Shown: positions 1-16,337 of the stretch, piece by piece
Position numbering within the stretch: the first letter of the stretch is position 1
Layout: each line of letters starts with the position of its first letter
Source of the DNA: Aphanomyces cochlioides
Taxonomy: Eukaryota > Oomycota > Saprolegniomycetes > Saprolegniales > Verrucalvaceae
Reading direction: 5' to 3'
Assembly: GCA_019828595.1 (NCBI GenBank)
Contig: JAHQRK010000023.1
Span: forward strand, 496,001-560,000
Length of the DNA: 64,000 nt
Notes under the pieces: generated by a model
The model's input: the letters and a program-made list of their open reading frames with translations, nothing else
Databases searched by the model: none
What the model was told of the DNA's origin: nothing
Program-made: the position numbers and the translations under genes

Positions 1-1
1 G

Positions 2-460
2 TCCAAGGGTGGCTTTGTCTGGGCTTGCAAGAACTACGATGGTGATGTCCAATCTGACATTTTGGCCCAAGGTTTCGGCTCTCTCGGTTTGATGACCAGT
101 GTTCTCATGACTCCTGATGGCAAGACGATTGAAGCTGAAGCTGCCCACGGCACCGTCACACGCCACTACCGAGTGCACCAAAAGGGCGGTGAAACGAGCA
201 CGAACTCGATTGCGAGCATTTTCGCTTGGACTCGTGGTTTGCTCCACCGTGCTGCTTTGGACAACAACGACAAGTTGAAATTGTTCTGCGAACAATTGGA
301 AGCTACCGTCATTGAAACTGTCGAAGCCGGTCAAATGACCAAGGACTTGGCTTTGTTGATTCACGAAGACAAGATGGAACGCAAGCATTGGCTCAACACG
401 TTTGAATTCTTGGACGCCGTTGCTGAAAACTTGACCAAGAAGTTGAATGCTCTCTTTTAA
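2..460 (+). CDS. IDH: NADP-dependent isocitrate dehydrogenase, C-terminal part (truncated by window start)
   Basis: The frame is open from base 2 and stops at 460, giving about 152 residues that match the C-terminal third of eukaryotic dimeric NADP isocitrate dehydrogenase (isocitrate + NADP+ to 2-oxoglutarate, CO2 and NADPH). Seen: the [12 protein letters not shown] stretch, the [17 protein letters not shown] block that contributes to the cofactor site in this family, and the [20 protein letters not shown] helix. The C-terminus (KLNALF) has no obvious peroxisomal SKL-type signal, so a cytosolic or mitochondrial form is more likely, but the N-terminus lies outside the window. No intron is visible in this part. 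Confidence 0.95.
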   Translation, partial: SKGGFVWACKNYDGDVQSDILAQGFGSLGLMTSVLMTPDGKTIEAEAAHGTVTRHYRVHQKGGETSTNSIASIFAWTRGLLHRAALDNNDKLKLFCEQLEATVIETVEAGQMTKDLALLIHEDKMERKHWLNTFEFLDAVAENLTKKLNALF

Positions 461-1260
461 ATCTATCTTAATATCATAGACGCCTACGATCTCATCGTGT
501 GCGCGACCTGCGTGCCATTTGATGGTTGTGATGAAGATAACTGTCAAAGAATGTTCATTGGAATTCCAAAATGATTATTTTGACGAAATATGTTTATACT
601 TAGCCCAAATGTTGAATCAATACTTTAACCAAATATAATTTTGTTGACAAATATGTTGACCAATAAATTCACAATTAGTCCTTAAAGACAATGTTACTGA
701 TTTTAGAAACAAGATCAAGTCATATTTCCATATCTGTTGGCATCTTTCTGCTTGTAATTTTATCCTTTGTCGGGCTTTATAACGTAGAATATCCTTGAAA
801 TGTTTTTCTTTGTAGAATAAAGAAGCTGCGCTCCGAAATTGTATCGTAATTGTGGATAGCGACCATTAGCACCAGTGGATAATAGAATTTTCGATGGAAT
901 TCCTTAAATCAAATTTTTCTATTGGTTATAATAATGTAAATTTTAGCCAACTAAAATAGATGGCAATTATTTACCCGGTATTTACGACCAGGATTTCTCC
1001 AGCTTCGCACTCGTCATGCCAACCTTTCGTAGCTCTACAGTTTGCAAAGTCACCTATCCTTATTTCTATGTATATTCATAGAATAATATCCAATTCTTAT
1101 GCACAAAATCGTGGCAAATGATCAATTCTTGAATTAATTTTAGTACCTTTTTTATTTTTTTTATGGATATTTACCCGGTGTGGACTTTGAAATATCGGGT
1201 ATTTTCCGTCGGAACCCTTTCTCGTTCTTTCCCCAATCTGCCATCCTCTCTTAGCGCCGC
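461..1260. other. Intergenic region, AT-rich, no gene recognised
   Basis: About 800 bp between the dehydrogenase stop and the HECT ligase start. It is AT-rich with no open frame that looks like protein. The last 80 bp before 1261 contain pyrimidine-rich tracts that could hold the core promoter of the HECT gene, but I see no decisive element. Confidence 0.6.
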
Positions 1261-4200
1261 ATGAGTGACGACGAATCAAGTGACCATGAGATCCTCCGGA
1301 CGCTCCGGGCGCTCTCAAGACAAACCCAAGACTTACCTCAAGCTCTTCGTGGTAAGTTTTCCCCGTGGAAGTGTCGTCCTCATTCGAATTTACGTAGGAT
1401 TGCTTGGGCAACTAGGAACGGACTTGCCTGTACGAACTCGAAAATGTGCAGAAAGGACATGGTGCTTATCTCTCTGTGATAGATGTTTGGCGTCCATGCG
1501 CAATACCGCACGATCTTGGAGAAAATCAAACCTCCAAGCCCCCCACATGTTCAAATGGTAAGCTTGGATCCTTGGCGACTGAAGTGAGCGAGTTGAATTA
1601 CATAGGCCAGTTTGGCAGAGCTATATGAACTCTTGTCCATGACTTCGGAGGAAGTCCTCACGATTTCTGGCTTCAACGTTGAAGCCTACGTTCCCGTGCT
1701 ATCGACGATCATTGCATCTCCTCCTTCGATGGATATCTTATTGCTGGCATGTCGATCTCTTGCCGCAATTCTCGATATCTTTTCGTCTCGTGCAGTGATT
1801 CAGCTTGCCGTGTCCAACAACCTGGTTGCAAGCCTGTGCGACAAAATGCTCAATATTGAGTACATGGATGTGGCTGAAGTGGCGTTGCGTATGCTCGAAC
1901 GCATTTGCTCAACTGAGTCTCCTGAGACGAGAGCTGCGGTCCTTCAAGAAAATGGAATTGTGGCACTGCTCCAATTTGTCGATTTCTTTTCAGTGGACGT
2001 ACAACGAACAGCCGCTCGAACTGCTGCCTTATTGTGCACGGATGTCTCAAACGAGACGTGGTTTCAGCTACAAATGGGCTTGCCATTGATTCAAAACCTT
2101 ACTCGGTCATTTGACGCTGATATTGTCTACCAAGGTTGCGATTGCTTGAAACGGTATACCCATCTATTGCCTCCTTTCAATTTAAAGTACTCTCTAGATT
2201 GTGCGAGAGCACCTGCGTCCGTGAAGAGCCTTCCCGTCTTGTTGAAATTATCGACGCAGGCCTATCAGCGCATTTAATTCAGCTCTTCTCTACCTACACA
2301 GACGACCGATCGCCTGAAAATATGAAGCCGACGACGTATCCTTTGCTGCTCCGCGTGTTTGCCACGTTATCTCGCCATCACTTGGCACTTGTCGAGTACC
2401 CCGTTGTGGATAAAGTGTTGTGTTCGATCTTTTCAGCACCAAATGGCTCTACAAAGGCGTCTCTCGTGCTGGAATCGCTGGAATTTGTTGGTGCCGCGGT
2501 CAAGATGTCGATTGAGCGACCAGAGTGCGCTACCCTCATCACTCCTTTGATCTCAAAATTGCTTCCATTGATGCTAGATTCCTTTCAATGGGTTGATCAA
2601 GGCGACATCGTTGGTATGTACCTCACTGTCATGTATGACATGACGACATTTTTGTCACAAAATGCTCTGCAGCACGACAGACCTCTGTGCAAATTTGTCG
2701 CGTCAGCTTTTGATCGAGCGAATGCTCCCGATCAGGAGGTAGCCTTGGCTTTGTATATAGTATCGTTGGCATTACAGCACGAAGCATCAACCTTTCAACC
2801 ACGATTTACTCGAGATGGCGTCGTTGAAGCACTTCGTGTCTTGTCCGAGAAGCCCATTTTGACCGTCGAAGTCCAACAGGCAAAACAAATCCTCTCCATA
2901 TACTTCTCAACTCCAGGAACGACGTCAGTGCTGGAGGAGTTGATAGCCATAGTTAGCGATATTCAAGCTGACCATTTCGTCGACCCATTAAAGCAACTAG
3001 CTGCACTCTTGCGACGCGATTCCGGCGTCACTACGTACGAATTATCCACCAGCAATCTCGTGCCCGCCTTGACAACACTCTTTTCTTCATCTCCTGATGC
3101 AACGAATGCCTTCCGTGAAGAAATATTTCCACAATACGAAGCCTCATGGCTAGCATTGTTTCAAGTGCTCCACGGTGTTATTTCCTCGGAAGTAAACAAA
3201 TCATATCAGGAGCAAACTCCCCTTGTCTCTGGCACAACATCCACTGTTGGAATGGTTGAGTTGCTCGCACAGCACTTAAAAATCAAAATTAACGTTGCAG
3301 AAGACTCAACAATCCCGATCGATACCGTCGTGCTGGTCGAACCCTTGGCCCGCGTGGAAACGATGGAAGAGTTCGTGAGTGAAAAAGTCTTTGGAAAGAA
3401 AAAAGACGGCGAAGAGGGTGCTGAAGAAGATCGACAAGATAAGAAACTCCGCGCCAGGTACCAAGGTCAATTGCTTCCTCCGTCCATGTCTATCCTCGAA
3501 ACGTTGGTGAAAAGACGACCATCAGCGTCCGAGACATTCTCGATCCAACAAATTTGGGAGAATACGCACGAGTTAAACTTCCACATCGTTGAGGACGACA
3601 CCAAATCCGACGAGGAAGTCAAAACTAGTGGAACAACACCTCCTGAAGAACCGTCTCCACTCTTGCGATCGTGTTTGGATCTATTCAAACTTGTGTACAA
3701 CATGTCGCTTCCAGTCTCGACTGGCCTGTTTGTCAACGAAGCCTTGTCTGTCCAAATCAAACGCAGCTTGACGCAACCACTAATAGTTGCAATTCAATCC
3801 TTTCCAAAGTGGTGCTCTATGCTCATGGCGTCGTATGCGTTTCTCCTTCCCCTGGAGACGAAATTGCATTTCCTCTACGCTTCGGCATTTGGTCCAGCCC
3901 GAGCAATCCAATATTTGTCGAAAACGTTGTGGAAACAAGAAGCTGTTGTCGATTCGAATGAAAACCGAAGTCGTCGTGCTGAAGCCGCTGCGTTAGCTGC
4001 TGCTGTAACACGCGTGGCCAAGATTCCTCGGCTGAAAGTACGCGTTGCTCGATCCAAACTGCTGCAATCTGCGATCAAGTTGCTTGCAGCTTATGGTGGC
4101 CAGAAAGCCATAATTGAAATCGAGTACTTGGGAGAAGTCGGCACCGGTATCGATGCACTTCGATGGATGGAATGAGCTAATGACTCTATTTTGTAGGACT

Positions 4201-6002
4201 TGGCCCCACGACAGAGTTCTTCTCTCTTGTGAGTAACGAAATCCAAGCACAGGCATTAAATCTGTGGCGGCATGAAGGTCCAACTGCTCCGTCGGCTCTT
4301 CAGAAGGAAATACAAGATGAAGATGGGGCAACAGATGATAACGCGGATACATCAACAACCTCAACAGCACATGCGCTTCCAATTCGAGGCTACCATCGCA
4401 TTGCCGTTGTCCATTGCCCATCCTGTGCGCACATTTCATTCCCTACATGCTCTGAACACAATATGTTGCTGACCAAGAGCAGCGACAAAAGTACAAAACC
4501 ATCAGCGACGACGACACCACTTTGTAGTGAATGCATCAACTTCAACGTGTCTCCGAGCGAAGAATGGTCGCTCGAGTGCCGCAATGCTTCTTGCGAAAGT
4601 AGCACAGACGTTCGCTGGCTGTGGTGGATTGTCAGTAACGACGAAGTCGACTATCTGTCCCGCGCTTATCCTCGAACTCGATCGAGCGTCGTGCATCCCG
4701 TCTTGCAGTGCGCGCATTGCGATACAGTCAATTTCCCGGGAACGGATGCTGGCATTGTCACAATGGAAGGCGATCGGATGATTTCAAGATCAGGACGACG
4801 CATGTACGAGCGAGATTATCGTGCTGTGACCAAACACGTCTCGGCGCTTTGCGAAGGCACCCCACTGACTCAAGTAAGTCAATCTCTATCACTTGTGTTG
4901 AGTTTTGTCTAGTCAAATGTCGTTTTGACCCGCAAAGATGTCGATTTCCTCGTCGAAATGGTTCCCAAAAGCCCAGAAGTGCTCGATTGTGAGATCGATG
5001 GCTTTGGCATTGACATTTCCTTCAATAGCCAAGTCGAAGCAGTCAATGCACCGCATGGACTTTTTCCAAAACCGCTTGTCCATGACTCACCACAGTCACA
5101 ATCAGTGCTGCCATACTTTGAATTCCTTGGCAATCTCGTCGCTCAGGTCGGCCTCTGCTCGACCATGGCTAAAAAATTTACTCTACTTCTAGGCCCTTCT
5201 TGATGAGCGTTTGTTAGATTTGCCATTTGCATTACCCTTCTTGCGCTTGGTTTTGGGCGAAACCCTCCATGTCAATGTGGCAATGGCCTTGCAGCACATT
5301 GCCGTTTTCGATCCGGCTATTGGTCGATCATTGACGTACTTGTATGAAAATCATGCCAACCAAGAAGTAATTGAGTCCATGGCGCTCACATTTGTCTTGG
5401 TTGGCGAACCGTCTATTCCTCTTTGTGAAGGTGGAGCTGATCGTGCCGTGACATCCGAGAATGCAATTGAATTTGTATCTCGGACAGTTGAAATGCTTCT
5501 GCACACCACTGTCCATGACCAAGTTGATGCCTTCCGACGGGGATTTGCCGCCATTGTGCCGTTGAATATCTTGACCATGCTCTCTGCGGCAGATTGGAGC
5601 CTCCTCTTGGCTGATTCCACTCGGCATTTGTGGCCAGGAGGTGCTGTCGAAATTAAGACCTACATGGTTTGCGACCATGGATATACTCAAGATAGCCAAG
5701 CGATTTCTTGGCTTGTGGACATTCTTGTCGAATTGACACCAGAAGAACAGCGTCTCTTTGTCCAATTTGTGACGGGCTCGCACCGCTTGCCACTCGGAGG
5801 CCTCGCCAAACTCGATCCTCCGCTTACAGTCGTGCGAAAATTGACCACACAAGACGAATCACAGACCAATGACGCCGTCTTGCCCTCTGCATCAACATGC
5901 ACCAACTACCTCAAGCTGCCAGACTATTCCTCCAAGGATGTCATGCGAGCAAGACTTCTCTATGTCATTCACGAAGGCCAATTGAGCTTCCATCTCTCGT
6001 AA
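1261..6002 (+). CDS. HECT-type E3 ubiquitin ligase, UPL3/TRIP12 family
   Basis: Eight exons: 1261-1351, 1398-1429, 1483-1557, 1606-2153, 2198-4146, 4197-4873, 4913-5146, 5193-6002; all junctions are GT-AG with introns of 39-53 nt and the joined CDS (1471 aa) stays in frame. The N-terminal 350 residues are armadillo-type helices whose LAELYELLS and NIEYMDVAE motifs align with plant UPL3 and animal TRIP12. The C-terminal HECT domain contains YLGEVGTGLGPTTEFFSLVS, GNLVAQALLDERLLDLPFA and the thioester loop LPSASTCTNYLKLPDYSS; the catalytic cysteine codon is at about 5898-5900. Family role: transfer of ubiquitin from E2 to substrates, in TRIP12/UPL3 mainly nuclear regulators. It is shorter than TRIP12 (about 2000 aa) and lacks its long basic N-terminus. 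Confidence 0.95.
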
Positions 6003-6038
6003 TCTACATCCTACGTTTTGTTGTATTCTTCATGCTGA

Positions 6039-6116
6039 TAAACCCCTGCACCCCTTTCATCACCTTAACCCCTCGACTTGATAACCCTAAACACCTCGAC
6101 TTGATAACCCTAAACC
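6039..6116. repeat. Telomere-like C-rich tract with a 23-bp direct repeat
   Basis: The segment just after the HECT stop holds AACCCCTGCACCCCTT and then two copies of a 23-bp unit beginning CCTCGACTTGATAACCCTAA (starts at 6071 and 6094). The CCCTAAAC cores resemble plant/stramenopile telomere repeats. The 16-mer AACCCCTGCACCCCTT recurs exactly near 59999. Confidence 0.6.
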
Positions 6117-6169
6117 CCTCTTGCCTTGTTCTCTGCCCTACCCCTGAGAAAGAAATCTTTCTTAGAATG

Positions 6170-6186
6170 GCTCATTTGCCCATTAG
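6170..6186 (+). promoter_or_regulatory. Oomycete initiator (Inr)-like element
   Basis: GCTCATTTGCCCATTAG lies 5 bp upstream of the RING/TRAF start codon and closely resembles the oomycete transcription-start consensus GCTCATTYYNCAWTTT known from Phytophthora and relatives. The match is by eye; no transcription data are available. Confidence 0.5.
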
Positions 6187-6191
6187 TCTGC

Positions 6192-7215
6192 ATGTGCAGC
6201 GTCGGTGCCGCTCCTGCGATTCGCGACGTCCTGAGAGAGGAAGATGACGCCCCAGTACCGAAGAGAATGCGTCTAAATACGATCACTCGTTGGGATGCAA
6301 AGCCGGGCGATGGATCATCGTTGTTGTCATCGATGCAACAACGCATGCAAGACGTGCGCGACGCTTACGCGACGGCGCAACGCCCCTTCCGTTGCCCGAT
6401 TTGTCTCGATACGCTAGGCGATATCGTTGTCGAATGCGCGGAATGTGCCCACGTCTTTTGCGATCCTTGCCTTCGTGTACGTGTGACGACTCGGAAGCGT
6501 CGTCGTGTCGATCGACGGAATTGTTGTAGGAATCGCTCAAGCGCAACGAAAAGTGTCCTTTGTGTCGATGCAAGCCTACACCGCTACGACGCAACAAGCC
6601 GATTGAACGACTCGTTGCGGCGTTGCCGGAAACGTGCCCCTTCCTCGAGAATGGATGCTGGGCGTCGTTAACGCGAGCCACTGCGTCCCATCATGCATGT
6701 ACTTTCCAATCAAGATCACTCATGGATGGACTTTCTCACGTATCGCTCTGTAGTGACGTGTGGCTTCGCGCGGTTTACTTGCCCGCATTGCCATCTTGTC
6801 TTCCTTCGGAACGCACATGACGAAACACTTTGCTCGGCGCTTGTAGTTGCCTGTCCTTTAGCGCATCTCGGCTGTTCGTTCCGAGCGCGCCTTGTCGACA
6901 TGGACGATCATTTGAAAGAACGTGTCCATTTCGACTTGGCGATGCGACTCTTACAAGACGAATCGCCCCCGGCATCGTCCTCCCCCTCCTCCACTTCTTC
7001 CCCTTCCAGGTATGTTTATTTGCATGTGAGTTTGCATGTATTCGTCGTGTGTTGCATGTTGATGTGGCGTTGTTGGCAGTGAGTTATCGAAACAAGCGTT
7101 GAGTGCGCTGCTCGAGATGGCCACGACCGCATGGAACGAAAAGGACGAAGCGACAAACCTGGCGCGCGTTGAGTTTGTTCAAGCGATGGAAACGCGCGCG
7201 CCACTTCCTCCATGA
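6192..7215 (+). CDS. RING-finger / TRAF-type zinc-finger protein
   Basis: Exons 6192-6476, 6530-6698, 6754-7009, 7080-7215 (281 aa; introns 53, 55 and 70 nt). After a basic patch (PVPKRMRL, possible nuclear signal) there is a C3HC4 RING: CPICLD, CAECAHVFCDPC, then after intron 1 KCPLC. It is followed by cysteine/histidine motifs of TRAF-type zinc fingers (ETCPFLENGC, FTCPHC, ACPLAHLGC ... H). Proteins of this layout act as E3 ubiquitin ligases in signalling. The start at 6192 sits right behind an Inr-like element; upstream in-frame codons exist but no better ATG. The tail is Ser/Pro rich and ends in a short helix. Specific substrate unknown. Confidence 0.85.
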
Positions 7216-7342
7216 TCCTCTCCTTGACTCAATGTTGTGTCGTATTTGTACATGAGCGTGCTTTTAGCATAATAAATAAGGGGCTCCTAACTCTATCAGA
7301 TGATGCACTTCGATCGTGCATCGGCTGCGGCGGCAATCGCGA

Positions 7343-8078
7343 TCATTCCTGCTGCTGCATTCGCCGAAAATCGTCGGCGGAATACCACAAGTCCTTCTTG
7401 GTCTTTTCGTCAATGCTTGACAGGGAAGGAATCGTCTCGACTTTGACATCGTCATCAAAGCTGATGCGCTTGCTGTGGCTACATCTCCGGACGCGCGTCG
7501 TGGACGAGGCGCTGGATGCGGCGTCGTCGTCCCAGTCGTCACCGCTGCTCCATATTGAACTCGATCGAGTCGAACTTGTGCCGCTTAGTCGAACATCGCT
7601 CAGTCGGACGTCACTCAGTCGAACATCACTTGGTCGCGTTTCCGCCTCTGTCTCTTCTTCAAAGTATTCGTTCATACTAGACACGCTCTTGGTTCGCGCA
7701 CGCATGCTTGTGTAGCGCAAGTTAAGTCGAGAAATGAATATGGCCACCTTCGTTTCCGAGAAACGGCTGTCAGGCCAACGTAATGCTTATCTTACAGTAC
7801 GCTCATATGCAGTAATGGCTCTCCCGACCAGTTGCAAGTCCGCCTCGTACTTGATGGAGCTCGTTGACACATGGTTGATCGATCCTCCCGACAAAAGCGC
7901 GTTCATGTCGCCACAAGACTAACGAACGTCTCGCATTGTACGCGCTTCTTCTACCGCCATGTCCGCTGCCTGAGCTTCTGGCTTTGAGATGCTGTGAATT
8001 GCGCGCGTAAATCCGATCAGTCTCGTCCACCTCAGCGTCCAACTCGCTGAAAAGTTGCTGGACAGTTCCCCCCCCCAT
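7343..8078 (-). CDS. Uncharacterised protein with tandem DVRLS repeats
   Basis: Reads from ATG at 8078 to a stop at 7343-7345. The proposed path uses about four short introns; the N-terminal part contains VQQLFSELDAE and SIKYEADLQLVGRAITAYE, the C-terminal exon (about 7345-7715) is acidic/basic with three tandem DVRLS units (plus-strand 7577-7640) and ends LWYSADDFRRMQQQE. I do not recognise the family. Exon junctions around 7716-7990 are my best phase-consistent guess, including a very short 19-nt exon, and may be wrong. No membrane segment or signal peptide is apparent. It runs convergent to the RING/TRAF gene (127 bp between stops). Confidence 0.5.
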
Positions 8079-9736
8079 TTACTCTTCCCCAGTCCTTGCC
8101 AGACCTACGCTTGAGATATCTTCTCACTAGGAATAGCCTTCCTTTCCCTTGACATGCTTTCAAGCACGGATGGGCGCCCATCGCTTCCTCGCCGCCGCGT
8201 CGATCTAAGAAATCCGCACTTGAGCGGAACAAGTTCGATTTGAATGTGGCGCAAATAAAATTGCCAATCAAATTTTTATCTTGATGTTTGTATCCATGAT
8301 CTCTAAATCGCACCGAGCGTGTCTCTCCTCCATCTTGAATCCTCTCATGCGCAGTCTTTACACCCAAGACGATCTTGTCTCGACAGGAGGAAACTTGTGT
8401 GCAAAACAACTACTCGATACAGCGACAATGATTAAACTAGAGCCGGACATTGCAGCGCGGTGTGTTTCGCCACAATTATTAGGTAATTGCAATCCGCGCG
8501 GCTGTGTGTTTCTCGAGAGGAATGGCAAGGAATAACGCGCCTTGAAATCGGACCAAAAGATGCGTATCCGCTCTGCATACAAATTGAAGATTTGATAGAT
8601 TCAGCGATCGTCATTGAGTTAGTGAGGGCGCCCGAGTGATATGAGCTCTTCAGCCCAAGATATATCAGCAAGTGTCAACGTTTTCTGGGTGCAGAAAAAC
8701 ATTGTCCATCAATTTCCGAAATTTGACAATGCTAACCAACGAATAATCTCCGACGGGGCTCACCAGGTTAAAGGACAATCGTGCCTGAATGATGGATAAA
8801 ACAGACAAATTCGCAGAAGACAGCAGATTATACACTCGACGTCGTGCGTGAGAGTTGATAGATAAGGCGAGATTTGTATGCTCAAAGTGTATATGCTTGA
8901 CGAGAAAGGGCGGATGCGACCATGCAATGAACTTTATTTATCTTCTCCTATGCTCCATCTTTAGTTGCTAATATGTAAATTTACGTTAAAATTTGCACCA
9001 ATTTCGAGTTATTTGTCTATTTTCAAAACATTTTTGACAAAATTGTGTCTTTTTTCGAGATCTCAAAGTTTGGGGTCGTCTCGTCTTGAGCTTCTTGGGT
9101 AGAATAACGCAAGAGGATGCGAAGGTGTAGAAGCTTTTAGAGCATAGAGAGACATGGCGAAGGTTCATCATAAGGTTCGAGCGGTATAGCCTGCATAGCA
9201 GCCAGTGCTTGTTTATATCAATGAGAAAATCGAATGCCTTGTCACAAAATATCGGTGTCATAATTCTTTTTTTCGATGAATACTGTATTTTCGGACAATA
9301 AAATCTCGTGCTTTTTCAACACGTTCTTTTTGACAATTTCCATGCTGGGACCACGCACCCTCCATGAAGAAATCATTCGATAGATGGCCCAGTTTGTGTC
9401 GGCGAAGAGATCTCTTTCGGATGCGTTTGTTCACAGTGGCCAGAGGTTCCCCCACTGAAACGAAAACCTTCATAAATACCAGATGTCCTTTTAAACCTGG
9501 TTTGATATTTTATAAACCTGGTTTGAAACAGGTTTTGAATGTAAAAAACCTGGCATCCATGTCATGTCAGCCTGTCTTTGTCATTGGCTGTCCCCGAGGA
9601 AGAATCCTCCAGAGACAAGACATGACGTCACCTTGTCACTTCTCAAAGCAAGACGAAACGCAATGACAAAGCGTTGGAAACAAGACAACAAAATGAAAAT
9701 GAAAGGATTTTTGGACAAAAAAGAATGAAATCCATT
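8079..9736. other. Long intergenic region with no convincing gene
   Basis: About 1.65 kb. Several 60-125-codon frames exist on both strands but none has plausible composition, splice-consistent extension or a recognisable domain. The only structure seen is a cluster of AAACCTGGTTTGA copies near 9493-9535 (listed separately). The right end holds the 3' untranslated region of the minus-strand phosphoglycerate mutase. Confidence 0.5.
9493..9535. repeat. Short direct and inverted AAACCTGGTTT repeats
   Basis: AAACCTGGTTTGA occurs at 9493-9505 and again at 9514-9526; the second copy is followed by CAGGTTT at 9529-9535, the reverse complement of AAACCTG, so it can fold back on itself. A further AAACCTGG follows near 9546. 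Function unknown. Confidence 0.6.
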
Positions 9737-10618
9737 TTATGCCTTGGTTTGGTTGGCTACACCAGCAATGCGAGCGCGAATTTCGTCTTGGTTGCCGACG
9801 TAGTGGCCAGAGAGAGGCCCAATGGCCAAAGGATGAACGACAGGCTTGAAGTTTTCGTCCAAGTCGTACACGAGAGGAACACCAGTTGGGATGTTGAGGC
9901 CCGTGATAGCATCAGACGAAATGTCGTCCAAATGTTGCACAAGAGCACGGAGAGAATTGCCATGGGCCGCAATCAAGACTTTCTTGCCCTCCTTGATGGA
10001 AGGGACAATCACTTCGTTCCAATAAGGAACAACACGAAGCTTCGTCGTGGCCAACGATTCCGTGAATGGCAATTCTTCACGAGGAACATCGGCATACTTG
10101 GGGTCGTTGCCAGGGTAATATTCAGACGATTCATCCAAAGCAGGAGGAGGAATGTCATAACTGCGGCGCCAAACCATGACTTGGTCAATGCCGTACTTAG
10201 CAACAGTGTCTTGCTTGTTGAGACCTTGAAGGGCACCATAGTGGCGTTCATTGAGTTTCCACGAACGGTGGACAGGAATCCACATCAAATCCAATTCTTC
10301 CAACACATTCCACAAGGTCTTGATCGCGCGCTTCAACTTCGACGTGTACGCAACGTCAAACTTGAAACCAGCGGCATTCAACACTTTACCAGCTTCGTGG
10401 CTTTCCTTTTCACCTAGTGACCAGACGAGATGAGCAAAAAGGGCAAGTTTCAAAATGTGGCCTACCAGCAGCCGAGAGAGGCACATCATGCCAACCCGTA
10501 AACTTGTTGTCTACGTTCCATTGACTTTCGCCGTGGCGAATCAATACGATTTGGTACTTGGCTACAAAGACAGACGAAGTCAACGGCGCAGCTTGAGAGC
10601 GATCTTCTTACCAGCCAT
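9737..10618 (-). CDS. gpmA: 2,3-bisphosphoglycerate-dependent phosphoglycerate mutase
   Basis: Interconverts 3- and 2-phosphoglycerate in glycolysis/gluconeogenesis. Exons on the minus strand: 10612-10618 (7 nt of coding sequence, ATGGCTG), 10466-10561, 9737-10413; introns 50 and 52 nt; 259 aa. The phosphohistidine motif [11 protein letters not shown] is in exon 2, the second catalytic histidine in [16 protein letters not shown], and [10 protein letters not shown] and [13 protein letters not shown] are typical of the cofactor-dependent dPGM branch. Length agrees with bacterial GpmA (about 250 aa). No organelle targeting sequence is obvious, so cytosolic. Confidence 0.96.
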
Positions 10619-11018
10619 GTTCAATCCACCAGGAAAATTGAAAAATGAAGGAACGTCAATCGATGGGTTTTGGGGAAACCTGTATAAATTGATATTTTCA
10701 AACGATCTCTATGAAGCAACCCGCACCCCTTGGATACACCCAAGCGGTTCAAACAGATATCAGCACAATCCAAGACAGTGTCTACACCTTTTAGCGCGGC
10801 CATCATGGCGTCGTGTCGAGAAACAATGTCGTCACGAACGTGTCTATGTCAGGGTTGTGCAGGATTGCAAGCCGATACAACATGGACTTTCTACGATAGA
10901 CCAATTAAGCTGCAATCTTTAGTATAATTTTAACCAATGAATACCAAGATGCAATATTTAGTCTGACAGGTTATTTCTGGGAGTTTGGCAAGACAGGGAG
11001 AAAAACCGCAAGCTGAAG
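10619..11018 (-). other. Intergenic region with a possible small minus-strand gene
   Basis: Between the divergent mutase and kinase genes a minus-strand frame (about 10640-10880) reads DDIVSRHDAMMAALKGVDTV followed by DCADICLNRLGVSKG, which has the amphipathic look of a short helical protein. I can find neither a clear start nor splice sites, and do not recognise a family. It could be a small gene, a decayed one, or chance. Confidence 0.25.
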
Positions 11019-13084
<2,066 letters not shown>

Positions 13085-13185
13085 GAAGCATTCTGCAGCC
13101 TTCAGGTCTTATTCTTGGATAATGAATCATATTTCATGTTGCGTTCTGAAAGAAGCATGTTATGGTACATGTGGGCTGATATATT

Positions 13186-15132
<1,947 letters not shown>

Positions 15133-15938
15133 ACGCACAAAGACACGCGTGTGAGAAGGACTGGTCTTATGGTCGCCCAGAGCGATCTTGCTGAATGCAC
15201 TGCTCGACCAACCCGAGTTTGAAAAAGACGCACCAAAATACACCAAATAAGCACGAAAAAAGGAAAATAGATTAAAAATACAAAAAAGAATTTCGCAAAT
15301 AAAATGCTCGAATATTCTTCAAGCGACGCGTCTGTTTGGGTGTACAGTACAACTTGTACAACGACGATAACTTGTCAACACATCTCTATCATCCGCTCTC
15401 AACTGAAAAGGGAGAGGCTTGTCGGCCAGTCAAGGTCCTCGAAATGGTACTCAACGATCGTACGACTGATATAAACCCTGCGTCGTACCAGACAAGGCGA
15501 CGATTGCGTCATTTTCAAACTTTCGCTTAGATATCTAGGATGAACAAAAGATATTCACATCCCACCGAATAGTCATTGAGCGAGTATCATCGTTCGTGGG
15601 GAGTTTGAGCTGTCGCCAAGAAGGATTGAGACACTGATTGTGTGCGTTGTTCACAGCTCACCACATTTGTCTGATCAAGTTGTCTCGATTCCGTTGAGAG
15701 GTACACGTAATACCAATTGGCGTGCGAATTTTAACCCTTTCAATAGTTGCAAGGTTTTCCAAGGGCTTGCAAGGATTTGCAAGGACTTGCTTCGTGGCAT
15801 TCGATGCGTCAATATTTAGACATGAAACGGTGCCCTACGAACGAAAAGCAGGTCAGCTCTATCCTGGTCGCAAAACGGAGGCGAAACTCTACTCCCCCGC
15901 AAATGATATCCTTGGGGACCTGTATACATACTCACGAT
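15133..15938. other. Intergenic region, no gene recognised
   Basis: No frame on either strand looks like a conserved protein. Around 15745-15790 the octamer TTGCAAGG is repeated three to four times at short spacing. The upstream side of the demethylase promoter (from 15133) has no obvious Inr consensus. Confidence 0.4.
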
Positions 15939-16262
15939 CTAAGCTTCGGCACATTCATCAGTGTGGCATCCTGAGGAATTTTGAAGGGAACCAAGAGTGG
16001 CAAAGTCCACGAAACATTGTAACGCTACATTTCCCGCCACATCTTGGCATCTTGCGTAAAAATACGTCCACGCAATCAGTAGCAACAATCCATTCGCCTT
16101 GGCATCCAGTCCATGCGAGAGAAAAAATGGCTTGACATCACGAAGAAAGGAAATCGGCGTGACTCTCTGGACGTTCTCAAGTGGCTGACATTTTGACACG
16201 TTCTGTCCTTGGAGGTGCGAACTTGAAGAAGAATTCGAAAATGGCGGTAATTTTAGTTTCAT
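15800..16262 (-). CDS. Possible small membrane-anchored protein, unknown
   Basis: ATG at 16262 opens a frame reaching 15939 with one hydrophobic helix, AKANGLLLLIAWTYFYA, preceded by a Ser-rich N-terminus. A splice-consistent continuation (about 15810-15985) reads ATLMNVPKLRS then RVSPPFCDQDRADLLFVRR before a stop. I do not recognise a family. An ATCCGGAT palindrome lies about 70 bp upstream of the ATG, as seen for several better-supported genes, which slightly favours it being real. Confidence 0.35.
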
Positions 16263-16329
16263 TGGTTATAATCGTACTATTTTGAACCAATTATGTTTGG
16301 CTTTAATATTAACCGGATTTTGTGCAGTT

Positions 16330-16337
16330 ATCCGGAT
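16330..16337. promoter_or_regulatory. ATCCGGAT palindrome
   Basis: TTATCCGGATA in the gap between a minus-strand ORF start (16262) and the MED12 start. One of a set of identical palindromes found upstream of start codons in this window. Confidence 0.45.

Noticed and set aside
8281..8535. 84-codon plus-strand ORF in the 8-9.7 kb gap
   Set aside because: No conserved motif, no extension through splice sites, and similar-size frames occur on all strands there.
9674..10417. 247-codon plus-strand ORF at the phosphoglycerate mutase
   Set aside because: Antisense shadow of the mutase exon, which has all catalytic motifs.
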